Origin: Phycisphaerales bacterium UBA5793
GTDB lineage: Bacteria > Planctomycetota > Phycisphaerae > Phycisphaerales > UBA5793
NCBI GenBank assembly: GCA_002418285.1
Contig: DIDT01000011.1
Coordinates: 1 to 28,273, forward strand
Direction: 5' to 3'
Length of the DNA: 28,273 nucleotides
The translations under genes and the position numbers were made by a program. This document shows, in pieces, positions 17,204 to 24,757 of the stretch; the stretch's first letter is position 1; the number at the start of each line of letters is the position of its first letter. The notes under the pieces were generated by a model. The model saw nothing but the letters and a program-made list of their open reading frames with translations. It did no database searches and was not told the origin of the DNA.

Positions 17204-18282
17204 TGGAGCAGCGTAAGCGACTACTGAGCGAGGCTCCATCCCGGAGCTGCGCTGTCTTGCTGAATCGGCTCCAGCAGCGAGATTCGCCGGAAACCCTGCG
17301 AATGCTAATGCTTGAGGATTTTCTCACAAAGGTAAATGGGTTGCAGTCGTCCGCGAGGGGCGCGAACATAGCGGCGGCGATTGCAACGTTTCTGCCGGAT
17401 GAAGTGAGGCGACGACTCGAATACGCTACATCCCTTCCGAGGACGGGTGAACGACAAATGATTGATGTTGCGTTTGTTGTAGTGATTCCATGTGAACTCA
17501 TCGCTATGCAGTGCGCGCTTGAGATCGATAGTAAAGCGTTGCCTAGTCGAATCGAGGATGGATCGCGTGTTTGGGAGACGACTCTGATCAACACAGCGTC
17601 CGGCGGTGAAATCGAAATGACCGCTCTTGTTGCGATGATTGGCGAGGCGGGGAATTACTCCTGCGCGGCTTCAGTAAGCCGCCTGTTCAGCATGTATGAC
17701 GTCGGGTTTGCCGTGTTGTGTGGAATTGGCGCGGGAGTGCGAGCGAAAGTCAAACTTGGTGACGTTGTAGCTGGGGACACGGTGATTGACTATGAGTATG
17801 CGCGACTTGAGCGCGATGGGATTGCGCAGCGACCGAGAACATATTCTATTGGTCGTCGTGTGGCTCGTGATTTGCAGCACTTTGACGCGCCAAGAATGGG
17901 ATGGACGAGGTTTCTGCAGCGGCGCCGAGCGGCGATGCGCGGCGACGAGTTTGCTGCCTTGCCAGACCAAGCCAATGACAGTTGGGAGCCTCAGTTCACA
18001 ATGGGAGTGGTCTTGTCGGGAGAGAAGCTCATCGCCGATGGTTCGTTGGAAGGCCGGAGGCGCGCGTTACATGAGCGAATACGAGTTGCGGAGATGGAGG
18101 GAGCAGGGTTTGCGCGCGCTTGCGAGGAACAGGATGTCCCTTGGGTCGTGTTTCGGGGCATTTCGGACTTTGGCGATGAGCTAAAGAGTGATGATTGGCA
18201 TCTGGCGAGTGGTCTCGCGGCTGCAACGGCGGCGGTTACTTTTGTGCGTACGACCTACAGCGCACTGGTAGACGAGTTCTGA
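17203..18282 (+). CDS. Nucleoside phosphorylase/nucleosidase-fold protein, candidate toxic effector
   Basis: A 359-residue protein with an N-terminal, mainly helical region (residues 1-85) followed by a PNP_UDP/MTA-SAH nucleosidase fold. Visible motifs are VVVIPCELIAMQCAL (strand 1), MIGEAGNYSCAASVS (phosphate or nucleoside loop), VLCGIGAGVRAKVKLGDVV, AEMEGAGFARACEE with the substrate-binding Glu (about 297-310) and FRGISDFGDE with the catalytic Asp (about 317-326). In several anti-phage systems (CBASS, Detocs, Avs-like) proteins of this fold act as effectors that cleave ATP or dATP; MTA/SAH recycling is the housekeeping alternative. Position at the end of a coupled operon with signalling-like partners and an N-terminal extension favours the effector reading (inference). 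The ATG at 17203 overlaps the upstream stop; a TTG at 17200 is an unlikely alternative. Confidence 0.85.
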   Translation: MEQRKRLLSEAPSRSCAVLLNRLQQRDSPETLRMLMLEDFLTKVNGLQSSARGANIAAAIATFLPDEVRRRLEYATSLPRTGERQMIDVAFVVVIPCELIAMQCALEIDSKALPSRIEDGSRVWETTLINTASGGEIEMTALVAMIGEAGNYSCAASVSRLFSMYDVGFAVLCGIGAGVRAKVKLGDVVAGDTVIDYEYARLERDGIAQRPRTYSIGRRVARDLQHFDAPRMGWTRFLQRRRAAMRGDEFAALPDQANDSWEPQFTMGVVLSGEKLIADGSLEGRRRALHERIRVAEMEGAGFARACEEQDVPWVVFRGISDFGDELKSDDWHLASGLAAATAAVTFVRTTYSALVDEF

Positions 18283-18588
18283 GCATCAGGATGCCGGCAC
18301 TTGCCGGACCAATATGAATGCGGGGTGGGGTCATCGTTCCATCTGCGGGTTGCCGGATCCGTCTGGCTCCCTGCTTGGATCCACTGACATCCCCGCTGGA
18401 GCCACGTTGGGGCGATCGGCGAGTCAGCAGGTCTACCGGGGCAGGAGTGGCCGTTTGTTTCGATGCTGTTGAGCATCCGCGCGCAGTTCTCTCAAGACAT
18501 TGCGTAGTTAACCAGTAGCGGGCCGCACGGCCCACCGAGCCAAGCGTCTCGGACGCTGCTGTCCATTCTCCGCCATCGGAGCATGTTG
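18283..18588. other. Non-coding leader of the integration cassette
   Basis: About 306 bases with no supported gene. It contains a small inverted repeat CCGGCA-CT-TGCCGG (18294-18307) just after the effector stop, a hairpin GATGCT-GTTG-AGCATC (18462-18477), the shared 38-base element (18481-18518) and a hairpin GGGCCG-CA-CGGCCC (18520-18533). A boundary between the three-gene operon and the mobile element may lie here. Confidence 0.5.
18481..18518 (+). promoter_or_regulatory. Shared regulatory element, copy 1
   Basis: The core TTGCGTAGTTAACCAGTAG (18500-18518) is repeated at 24777-24795 with one mismatch, and the outer part begins GCGCAGT in both copies. The two 38-base stretches agree at 28 positions. 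Copy 1 ends about 70 bases upstream of the integration cassette. Function is inferred: a promoter or an operator. Confidence 0.55.
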
Positions 18589-18828
18589 ATGTACCTGCGC
18601 GAAGAGGATCCTGTCGAACTGACGGCCGGCGAGCGACTCGACGCAATTGCCGGTATTCTGGCCGTTGGAGTGCTCGCCATGCACCGCCGGGGTGGCATGC
18701 ATGCCTCCCATTTCGAGGCGGCGGATTCCGCTTCTGCATGCCTTGACCCTTGCCAATGCTCAGACACTCATCGTCCCACTGGTTTACGCGGCCGAGAGCC
18801 GCGGGAAGGAGGTGACGCATGGGATTGA
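18589..18828 (+). CDS. Small protein at the head of the DUF2924/recombinase cassette
   Basis: A 79-residue protein. Its first half, LTAGERLDAIAGILAVGVLAMHRR, is a predicted helix pair of the kind seen in small proteins that precede DUF2924 and recombinase genes in other bacterial elements (family resemblance by memory, not alignment). The rest is low in structure with four scattered Cys/His residues. The ATG at 18589 is preferred because GGAG lies 7 bases upstream; an ATG at 18583 is too close to it. It overlaps the DUF2924 start by 10 bases. Function unknown. Confidence 0.5.
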   Translation: MYLREEDPVELTAGERLDAIAGILAVGVLAMHRRGGMHASHFEAADSASACLDPCQCSDTHRPTGLRGREPREGGDAWD

Positions 18829-19349
18829 ACGTGGGCCGATTGCTCGCCAATTTGGAGAGCATGACCGGCACCGAATTGCGAGGGCGGTATGCCAAGGTCT
18901 TCGGCGAGGAATCACGGTCGGGCAATCGGCGGTGGCTCATTCGCCGCATCGCATGGCGGATGCAGGCACTCGAGGAAGGCGATCTACCAGAGCGGGCCCG
19001 GCAACGGGCGCTCGAGATTGCCAACGATGCGGATCTGCGAGTTCACGCCCCGCCTCGCGGCGCCATCGCGGGCTCGATCTCGCCCGACGCTGGTGGTCGC
19101 ACCGCGACTGTCACGGCACCTAAGTCGTGGCGCGATGGCCTGCCGATGCCGGGCGCCTGGCTGACGCGTGAGTACAAGGGTCGGTTGATCCGCGTGCGGG
19201 TGATGCCCAAAGGATTCGAGTACGAGGGCGAGATGTACCGCTCGCTTTCCGCCATCGCCCGGGCCGTCACGGGAGCCCACTGGAACGGCAATCTCTTCTT
19301 CGGCGTCGGATCGGCCGCTAACAAGCGGAGCAAGGCGGTGCCGGAATGA
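18819..19349 (+). CDS. DUF2924 domain-containing protein
   Basis: A 176-residue protein of a family that accompanies serine recombinases in mobile elements. The C-terminal signature is clear: LPMPGAWLTREYKGRLIRVRV, then FEYEGEMYRSLSAIARAV and THWNG-type AHWNGNLFFGV. The N-terminal part is basic and helical (NRRWLIRRIAWRMQAL), consistent with DNA binding. Its biochemical role is not established; a recombination accessory role is inferred from constant linkage to recombinases. AGGAGGT lies 6 bases before the ATG. Its stop overlaps the recombinase start (ATGA at 19346-19349). Confidence 0.88.
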   Translation: MGLNVGRLLANLESMTGTELRGRYAKVFGEESRSGNRRWLIRRIAWRMQALEEGDLPERARQRALEIANDADLRVHAPPRGAIAGSISPDAGGRTATVTAPKSWRDGLPMPGAWLTREYKGRLIRVRVMPKGFEYEGEMYRSLSAIARAVTGAHWNGNLFFGVGSAANKRSKAVPE

Positions 19350-20908
19350 GTGAGCGCGCCAGTTCCAAGCCGGCCAACCGCTGCGCCATCTACACCCGCA
19401 AGTCGAGCGAGGAAGGCCTCGAGCAGGAGTTCAACAGTCTCGATGCCCAGCGCGAAGCGGGCGAGGCGTATATCAAGAGCCAGGCGGCGGAGGGGTGGTC
19501 CTGCCTGCCCGATCGGTATGACGACGGTGGCTTCTCCGGCGGCAACGTGGATCGTCCTGCCCTCAATCGCCTCATGAAAGACATCGAGGCCGGTCGTGTC
19601 GATACGGTCGTCGTCTACAAAGTGGATCGCCTGAGCCGATCACTGCTCGACTTCACGCGGATTATGCAGGTCTTCGAGCAGCACAGCGTGGCGTTCGTGA
19701 GCGTCACTCAGTCGTTCAACACGAGCGATTCGATGGGCAGGCTCATGCTCAACGTCCTGCTTTCGTTCGCCCAATTCGAGCGAGAGATCATCAGCGAGCG
19801 CACCCGCGACAAGATGGCCGCCGCCCGCCGCAAGGGCAAATGGGTGGGTGGCCGGCCGATTCTCGGATACGACATCGATCCCAAGGGATTCCGTCTGGTC
19901 ATCAATGAGCCGGAAGCGAAGCGCGTCCGCGCGATCTTCGAGTTGTACCTCAAGCACGAGTCGCTGATCCCGACGGTGCGGGCGCTCAATGAGCGCGGAT
20001 GGTTGACCAAGCAGTGGACATCGCGCAAGGGCAAGCCGCTCGGTGGCAGGCCGTTTGAGAAGGGCAGCCTGTACGCTCTGCTCACCAATGTCGCGTACAT
20101 CGGAAAGATCAAGTTCAAAGACCAGCTCTACGAGGGCGAACACGATGGAATCATCGATCCAGCGGTGTGGCAGAAGGCGCAGCACCTGCTCACCCGCAAT
20201 GGTCGCACGGGCGGGTCGATCGTGCGGAACAAGTACGGCGCAATCCTGAAGGGGTTGCTCTTCTGCACCGCATGCCGGCGCACGATGGGGCACTCGTACA
20301 CGACGAAGAAGGGTCGAGTGGCCTATCGCTACTACGTGTGCAACGGGGCTGCGAAGCGCGGATGGGATTCGTGCCCATCCAAATCCATCCCAGCAGCCGA
20401 GATCGAACGCATCGTCGTCGAGCAGATTCGAGCGATTGGCAAAGACCCTCGGCTGGTTGAGGCGGTACTCCGTCACACCAGGCAAATGACGGACGACGCC
20501 CTGAGCGAATTGCTCAAAGAGCAGGCGGTACTCGAGCGCGAACTCCGGCGACATCACGCGGAGGTTGGCAAACTGGCGAGCGACGCGGCCAATCGGAACG
20601 GCGGCACGGCCGCGCGACTTGGTGACCTTCACGAGCGAATCCGAAGCGGCGAGGAGCGATTGGCACAGATACACAGTGAAGCACAGGTGCTTGAGGTGAA
20701 TCGCGTCAATGAAGACGCCGTGTGCAAGTCGCTGAGCGACTTCGATGCGCTTTGGGAAACGCTCGCGCCCAAGGAACAGGCCCGAGTATTGCGCCTGCTC
20801 ATCGAGCGCGTTGATTACGACGGCGAAAAAGGGAAGGTGGCCATCACATTCCGATCCGGTGACTTGGCCGCGGTTTCGAATGCGAGCAAGCAGGAAGATG
20901 CGGCATGA
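19346..20908 (+). CDS. Large serine recombinase (integrase of the element)
   Basis: A 520-residue site-specific recombinase expected to integrate and excise the element. The catalytic N-terminal domain shows AIYTRKSSEEG with the nucleophile at about Ser20, followed by VVVYKVDRLSRSLLDF and FERE-IISERTRDKMAAARRKG. The recombinase domain runs from about residue 165 to 290. A zinc ribbon (CTAC ... YVCNG...SCPS, about residues 307-350) is followed by a coiled coil (about 380-460), the usual layout for the class. It is coupled by ATGA overlaps to the DUF2924 gene before it and the HTH gene after it. Confidence 0.95.
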   Translation: MSERASSKPANRCAIYTRKSSEEGLEQEFNSLDAQREAGEAYIKSQAAEGWSCLPDRYDDGGFSGGNVDRPALNRLMKDIEAGRVDTVVVYKVDRLSRSLLDFTRIMQVFEQHSVAFVSVTQSFNTSDSMGRLMLNVLLSFAQFEREIISERTRDKMAAARRKGKWVGGRPILGYDIDPKGFRLVINEPEAKRVRAIFELYLKHESLIPTVRALNERGWLTKQWTSRKGKPLGGRPFEKGSLYALLTNVAYIGKIKFKDQLYEGEHDGIIDPAVWQKAQHLLTRNGRTGGSIVRNKYGAILKGLLFCTACRRTMGHSYTTKKGRVAYRYYVCNGAAKRGWDSCPSKSIPAAEIERIVVEQIRAIGKDPRLVEAVLRHTRQMTDDALSELLKEQAVLERELRRHHAEVGKLASDAANRNGGTAARLGDLHERIRSGEERLAQIHSEAQVLEVNRVNEDAVCKSLSDFDALWETLAPKEQARVLRLLIERVDYDGEKGKVAITFRSGDLAAVSNASKQEDAA

Positions 20909-21330
20909 GCAAGGCAACGCCGATGAAGGTGGAGATCGAGGTGCAGTTCGATCGCGGACGCCGGGGACGCAAACGGGCATCAACCGGCGGCGATGCGAAC
21001 TCTGGTGCGACGCCTGCCTCTCGTGGCCGTTTGCCACGGGTGACGCGCTTAATGGCGCTGGCCATAAGGTTCGAGTACCTCGTCCAGACAGGCGAGGTCG
21101 CCAGTTACGCCGAACTCGCACGCCTTGGCCACGTGACCCGTGCCCGCATGACCCAGATTATGGCGTTCCTCCACCTGGCTCCTGACATTCAGGACGCGCT
21201 GCTGAATTTGCCGCCGGTCGAGCGGGGTCGGGATCCGATCACCGAGCGTGACATTCGGCCGATCCTTGGCGAGGCTGCGTGGGGAAGTCAGCGAGAGGCT
21301 TGGCGTTGCATTTCCAATCCTGTCCGATAA
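20905..21330 (+). CDS. HTH-like protein of the recombinase cassette
   Basis: A 141-residue protein whose middle (VASYAELARLGHVTRARMTQIMAFLHLAP, about residues 65-93) is a helix-turn-helix of the kind found in small DNA-binding proteins next to serine recombinases. The N-terminus is basic (RGRRGRKRAS). The ending PVERGRDPITERDIRPI is also familiar from this cassette. It could act as an excision factor or a regulator; neither is proved. Coupled to the recombinase by ATGA overlap. Confidence 0.72.
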   Translation: MSKATPMKVEIEVQFDRGRRGRKRASTGGDANSGATPASRGRLPRVTRLMALAIRFEYLVQTGEVASYAELARLGHVTRARMTQIMAFLHLAPDIQDALLNLPPVERGRDPITERDIRPILGEAAWGSQREAWRCISNPVR

Positions 21331-21433
21331 GCCCTGATGCCTTTCATCACGGTGGCCGATCCAGCCGATTCTGCTCCACAGTCGGACCGTGTGATGTTCG
21401 CACGGCGCATCCCCTCGCTGGGAGTCGGCAGAT
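21331..21433. other. Short gap before the QueC-like cargo
   Basis: About 100 bases with no gene. GGAG at 21421-21424 is the ribosome binding site of the next gene. No clear promoter was identified. Confidence 0.5.
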
Positions 21434-22297
21434 ATGGGGCACAAACATCTCTATGGACTTCCCAGGACACCTCCGTTCAAGCGCATCATAAGACTGCTCG
21501 GCGACAGCGCGGGTGGTGGTGGAGTGGCAGGTGCCGGTGTTGGATCGATCCAAGAAATCGCCGACGCCACGCTTATCGCGTCCGACGAGGGACTTCAGCG
21601 GGCCAAGTCCGACGACGGAATTGCTTACTGTGTCTACCTTATGGCGCAAGTGACGCAGGCCGCGCGGGAGTCCGATTTCCTCGCGAGCCTCGCAGGCACC
21701 GGACTGCCGATTCCCCGCCAATCGACAGTCTCCCACCCAGACTTGAAGGACACGACCACTCCGGCAGATTACACGGTATTTGATCTGGTCAGTGGATTCG
21801 TGCAGGCCGTCGACAGGCATCTACAGCATACTGGTTCTCGAAATGACATCAGCGAGCTCGCCCAGCTGGCGGCGTCCGAAAGTCTGACGGTACTCTGTCG
21901 TCCAAAGGCCGACACTCTGTTTGGCACGTCAGAATCGACAGTCCAGAAATCGCTCCGCGATCTCTCGACTCGGAAGGGCTTTGGGACGCTCTCCCACGAC
22001 TTCTTCGCTCGGCTGATTCGGCGATACCTTGAGTATCACCTTAGTCGCGAACTATCGAACCAGGTTGGTCCGAATCGGCGCTTCGCCAATGTCGCCGCGC
22101 ACAACGAGTTTCTGCGCCAACTGGATTCCCATTGTCGGGTCGCAACGAAACCGCTTGGCAAGTTCGCAGGCGAGTGGTACAGCAAGCATCGCTTCAGCAA
22201 GGACCTGACGCTCGCGAAGTCGCGCGGCTTTGCCGCGCATGCGTTGGACAAGGTTCGTGATGCGCTGAGCTATCAGGAGGAGAGGGATGCCGAGTAA
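21434..22297 (+). CDS. Met-Gly protein partnered with a QueC-like enzyme, function unknown
   Basis: A 287-residue protein I do not recognise. It begins Met-Gly (MGHKHLYG), then a Gly-rich segment GDSAGGGGVAGAGVGS (about residues 23-38) and mainly helical sequence to a charged C-terminus. GGAG lies 9 bases upstream of the ATG, so the start is well supported. It overlaps the QueC-like gene by 11 bases, so the products are probably made together. In Qat and type IV CBASS systems, QueC-like enzymes work with partner proteins, and an exposed Gly after Met removal would suit N-terminal modification (inference). Its size is similar to QatB but I see no sequence match to claim it. Confidence 0.72.
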   Translation: MGHKHLYGLPRTPPFKRIIRLLGDSAGGGGVAGAGVGSIQEIADATLIASDEGLQRAKSDDGIAYCVYLMAQVTQAARESDFLASLAGTGLPIPRQSTVSHPDLKDTTTPADYTVFDLVSGFVQAVDRHLQHTGSRNDISELAQLAASESLTVLCRPKADTLFGTSESTVQKSLRDLSTRKGFGTLSHDFFARLIRRYLEYHLSRELSNQVGPNRRFANVAAHNEFLRQLDSHCRVATKPLGKFAGEWYSKHRFSKDLTLAKSRGFAAHALDKVRDALSYQEERDAE

Positions 22298-24059
22298 TCC
22301 TCATCTCATCCTGTGCAACGGCTACCCGAGAGGCGCCCGACGACCGAGCGAATGGAACGCAGTCGAACCGATGGAGCTGATTACTAACGGCAACGTCACA
22401 TTGAAGATCAGTGACCTGACGGATCGAATGTGTGAACGGCTGCCTTCGGTCGTGCATGATCTCGTCGAACTCGCTGCGCTGGTTTACGCGGCCGATCAAA
22501 GTTGCCGACGCGTCCGTGGAAAGACCATTGACTGGGGTGAGACCTGGCATCGCGCATTTCGGTTCGAGGTGCAGGTCCGCGACGCGGAGTTCTGGGACCG
22601 AGATGACGTGAAGCAAGCGCTGATCGAGGGACTCAGTTTCCTTTCGGGCGATGACTACGAGTTCGAATTCAGGCGGCATCCAAACCCCCCGTCCTTTCCG
22701 GAATACTTGCAGTACAACAAGAGCGCGGGGGCACCAGACCCCGTGGAGAAGGTCATCTTGTTCTCGGGAGGACTCGACTCCCTCACCGGAGCGGTCGAGG
22801 ACATCCTTGTGCACGGCCGCCGGATTGCGATGGTAAGTCACAAGCCTGTGGACCACCTCGCTGTCAAACAGCGCACACTGTTTGCCGATATCGTCCGTCG
22901 CGCCGCGAGTCCCGAACTGCGGCCATTGCACTACCCCGTTACAGCGAACAAGGCGGGTGAACTCGACATCGACCACACGCAACGAACGCGATCCTTCCTA
23001 TACGCTGCGCTCGCGGCAACGGTGGCGCGATACTTCGGACTCGACAAGATCCACTTCTACGAAAACGGCATCGTGAGCGTCAATCTTCCCTTGTGCCAGC
23101 AAGAAGTAGGAACGCGGGCCACTCGAACTACGCATCCACAGTCGCTTGACTGGTTCAGTCGAATCTTTGGGCTCGTCATTGGCAGCCAGTTTTCGGTCGT
23201 GAACGAGTTCTTCTGGGACACTAAGCAAGATGTGCTTGAGAGACTGAAGCGGTCGGGTCACGCCGAACTGGCTCGGGATTCCCTTAGCTGCACTCACACC
23301 AGGGGATTTACAAACGAATCGCCACATTGCGGAGTTTGCTCGCAATGCGTTTCGCGCCGCGTTGCGGCGCTGGGCGCTGGATACGGCGAGGACGATCCCA
23401 GTAGGGGATACAGAGCCGATGTGCTGCTCGCACCGAGGCCGAAGGACGAAGATCGCATTCTGGCAGAGCGGTTCGTGGGAACGGCGCTTCAGATCGAGCA
23501 GATGCACTCCGGCGACGATTTGTTCCAGAGCTACGCCGGAGAGCTGGCTCGAGTTACGCCGTACCTCGGACTGAGATCGTCGGAGGCTGTTGGAAAGCTG
23601 TTTGATCTACATCACCGGCACGCAGTCCAGGTCGGCGAGGTGATGCGTCAGCAGATGGCTTGCCATCTTGACGCGAGAAGGCGCGGCCACCTCGACAGCA
23701 CGTGCATGCTCAATTACGCGTTTGATGCCAGCCAAGCACGGCCAGATGCCCGGCGCCAGCGCGAGGGGAGTCCAGAGCCTAGAGCAGACGGGCTGGAGGT
23801 GGGCCAACTCGTTTCTATCGGGCAGCCTGGAGGCGCCTGCTTTGTCATGGGACGGGAGAAGCCGCCTCTCACGCACGCCCAGCGGGCCGTGATCAAGGCG
23901 CTGATCGAGGCCGGGGAGGATGGGCTCTCCAAAGATGAACTGGAGGCAGTACGGCCCAGCGCACGGCGGATTCTGACTCACCTGAGACGCGACTCTGACT
24001 GGGCCCAAGTGATTGTGATGGCGGGAGGGACAAACGGGAGGTATCACATTCGCGTGTAG
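22287..24059 (+). CDS. QueC-like PP-loop ATPase with zinc site and C-terminal winged-helix-like extension
   Basis: A 590-residue protein with the QueC core. The PP-loop SGGLDS is at residues 160-165 and the four zinc-ligand Cys are C335 (LSCTHT) and C348, C351, C354 (HCGVCSQC). QueC makes preQ0 from CDG with ATP and ammonia, about 230 residues; this protein adds about 145 residues before the PP-loop and about 235 after the zinc site. The end (about 525-590: LTHAQRAVIKALIEAG..LSKDELEAVRPSARRILTHLRR) looks like a winged helix. No other queuosine genes are nearby, so a role in housekeeping preQ0 synthesis is unlikely. QueC-like proteins of this enlarged kind occur in the Qat and type IV CBASS defence systems. 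CAGGAGGAG lies just before the ATG. No QatA (ATPase), QatD (TatD-like) or cyclase gene is seen in the window. Confidence 0.87.
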   Translation: MPSNPHLILCNGYPRGARRPSEWNAVEPMELITNGNVTLKISDLTDRMCERLPSVVHDLVELAALVYAADQSCRRVRGKTIDWGETWHRAFRFEVQVRDAEFWDRDDVKQALIEGLSFLSGDDYEFEFRRHPNPPSFPEYLQYNKSAGAPDPVEKVILFSGGLDSLTGAVEDILVHGRRIAMVSHKPVDHLAVKQRTLFADIVRRAASPELRPLHYPVTANKAGELDIDHTQRTRSFLYAALAATVARYFGLDKIHFYENGIVSVNLPLCQQEVGTRATRTTHPQSLDWFSRIFGLVIGSQFSVVNEFFWDTKQDVLERLKRSGHAELARDSLSCTHTRGFTNESPHCGVCSQCVSRRVAALGAGYGEDDPSRGYRADVLLAPRPKDEDRILAERFVGTALQIEQMHSGDDLFQSYAGELARVTPYLGLRSSEAVGKLFDLHHRHAVQVGEVMRQQMACHLDARRRGHLDSTCMLNYAFDASQARPDARRQREGSPEPRADGLEVGQLVSIGQPGGACFVMGREKPPLTHAQRAVIKALIEAGEDGLSKDELEAVRPSARRILTHLRRDSDWAQVIVMAGGTNGRYHIRV

Positions 24060-24060
24060 A

Positions 24061-24110
24061 TGTACACCTTTGTACACCAATGATCACCTCAGATGTACAC
24101 CTCTGAGCAC
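24061..24110 (+). repeat. Array of 8-base TGTACACC-type repeats
   Basis: Copies start at 24061 (TGTACACC), 24071 (TGTACACC), 24081 (TGATCACC), 24094 (TGTACACC) and 24104 (TGAGCAC). The first three are exactly 10 bases apart, one helical turn. The fourth sits inside an inverted repeat, CTCAGA (24088-24093) and TCTGAG (24102-24107). This looks like an operator or iteron array. Confidence 0.75.
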
Positions 24111-24127
24111 GTCAGTCAAGACACTCC

Positions 24128-24181
24128 CTGGAGAATCGAGCACCATCGCAATGGGGCGATGCGTAGCCCGAGGTTCTCCAG
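24128..24181 (+). promoter_or_regulatory. Structured 5' leader of the sigma-like gene
   Basis: Outer arms CTGGAGAA (24128-24135) and TTCTCCAG (24174-24181) pair perfectly, the last base touching the ATG at 24182. Inside, CATCGC (24144-24149) and GCGATG (24156-24161) form a second stem. GAGG at 24170-24173, the likely ribosome binding site, sits directly beside the outer stem, so folding could block translation. Confidence 0.5.
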
Positions 24182-24754
24182 ATGTCGCATCCAGCGTGCC
24201 GTGGCTCTGATTCCATTGACCCCGCCATTCTCCGCCTGATCCAACGCATCGCCTGGGGCTTCTGTGGCAACAACCCATCGCTCGCGCTCGACCCGCAGGA
24301 TGTGGCGCAGCGGCTGGCAAGCAAGTTCTGGTCCGTGCGCCACAAGTATGATGCGCACCGGCCGGGGAGTTGGCTCTGGCTCAAGCAGGTTTTCCGGCGC
24401 GAGTGCCGCACGCTCCGCAGAGAACTGAAAGCGAAAAAGCGCGCGCCCCAGATTAGGCCGCAGTCGCTCAACTGCGACGTAATCGATGCCGACGGCCGCC
24501 TCGTGGACCTACATCAAGTTCTTCCCCACCCAACCAGTCGTGACGAATCAATGCGCCGCGACTTGCAGATCGACATCCGCGAACTTTCCCGGCTGCATCC
24601 GGCTGTTCGGCGATTGCTGGAAGAAGCCCGCCGCACTGGGCGCAAGCCCACGCTGGTTCAGTTCCGCCAGGTATCGCGACGCCTCGGCGACCGGGAAATC
24701 GCGCGAATCCGTCGGCTCTTTGAGGACGGCGGACTTCGCGATTACTTGGCCTGA
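24182..24754 (+). CDS. Sigma-70-like protein of the element
   Basis: A 190-residue protein whose N-terminal half resembles sigma region 2: ILRLIQRIAWGFC, then LDPQDVAQRLASKFWSV and WLWLKQVFRRECRTLRREL. The C-terminal part (LHPAVRRLLEEARRTGRKPTLVQFRQVSRRLGDREIARIRRLFEDGG) looks like a degenerate region 4 or simple HTH of the kind seen in short sigma-like proteins beside phage primases. It may direct RNA polymerase to element promoters; it could instead be only a DNA-binding regulator. It lies behind the repeat array and the structured leader, and just before the second copy of the shared 38-base element. Confidence 0.65.
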   Translation: MSHPACRGSDSIDPAILRLIQRIAWGFCGNNPSLALDPQDVAQRLASKFWSVRHKYDAHRPGSWLWLKQVFRRECRTLRRELKAKKRAPQIRPQSLNCDVIDADGRLVDLHQVLPHPTSRDESMRRDLQIDIRELSRLHPAVRRLLEEARRTGRKPTLVQFRQVSRRLGDREIARIRRLFEDGGLRDYLA

Positions 24755-24757
24755 GGC

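Noticed and set aside
18236..19024. Minus-strand open frame across the gap between the effector and DUF2924 genes
   Set aside because: It spans the hairpins and the start of the DUF2924 gene and shows no protein family features.
19640..21121. Long minus-strand open frame (about 490 codons) opposite the recombinase
   Set aside because: It is the antisense shadow of a clear serine recombinase in GC-rich DNA, with no family motifs and no ribosome site.
21434..24059. Calling the QueC-like pair a complete Qat system or type IV CBASS
   Set aside because: No KAP-type ATPase, TatD-like nuclease, CD-NTase or TGT-like gene lies in the neighbourhood visible here.
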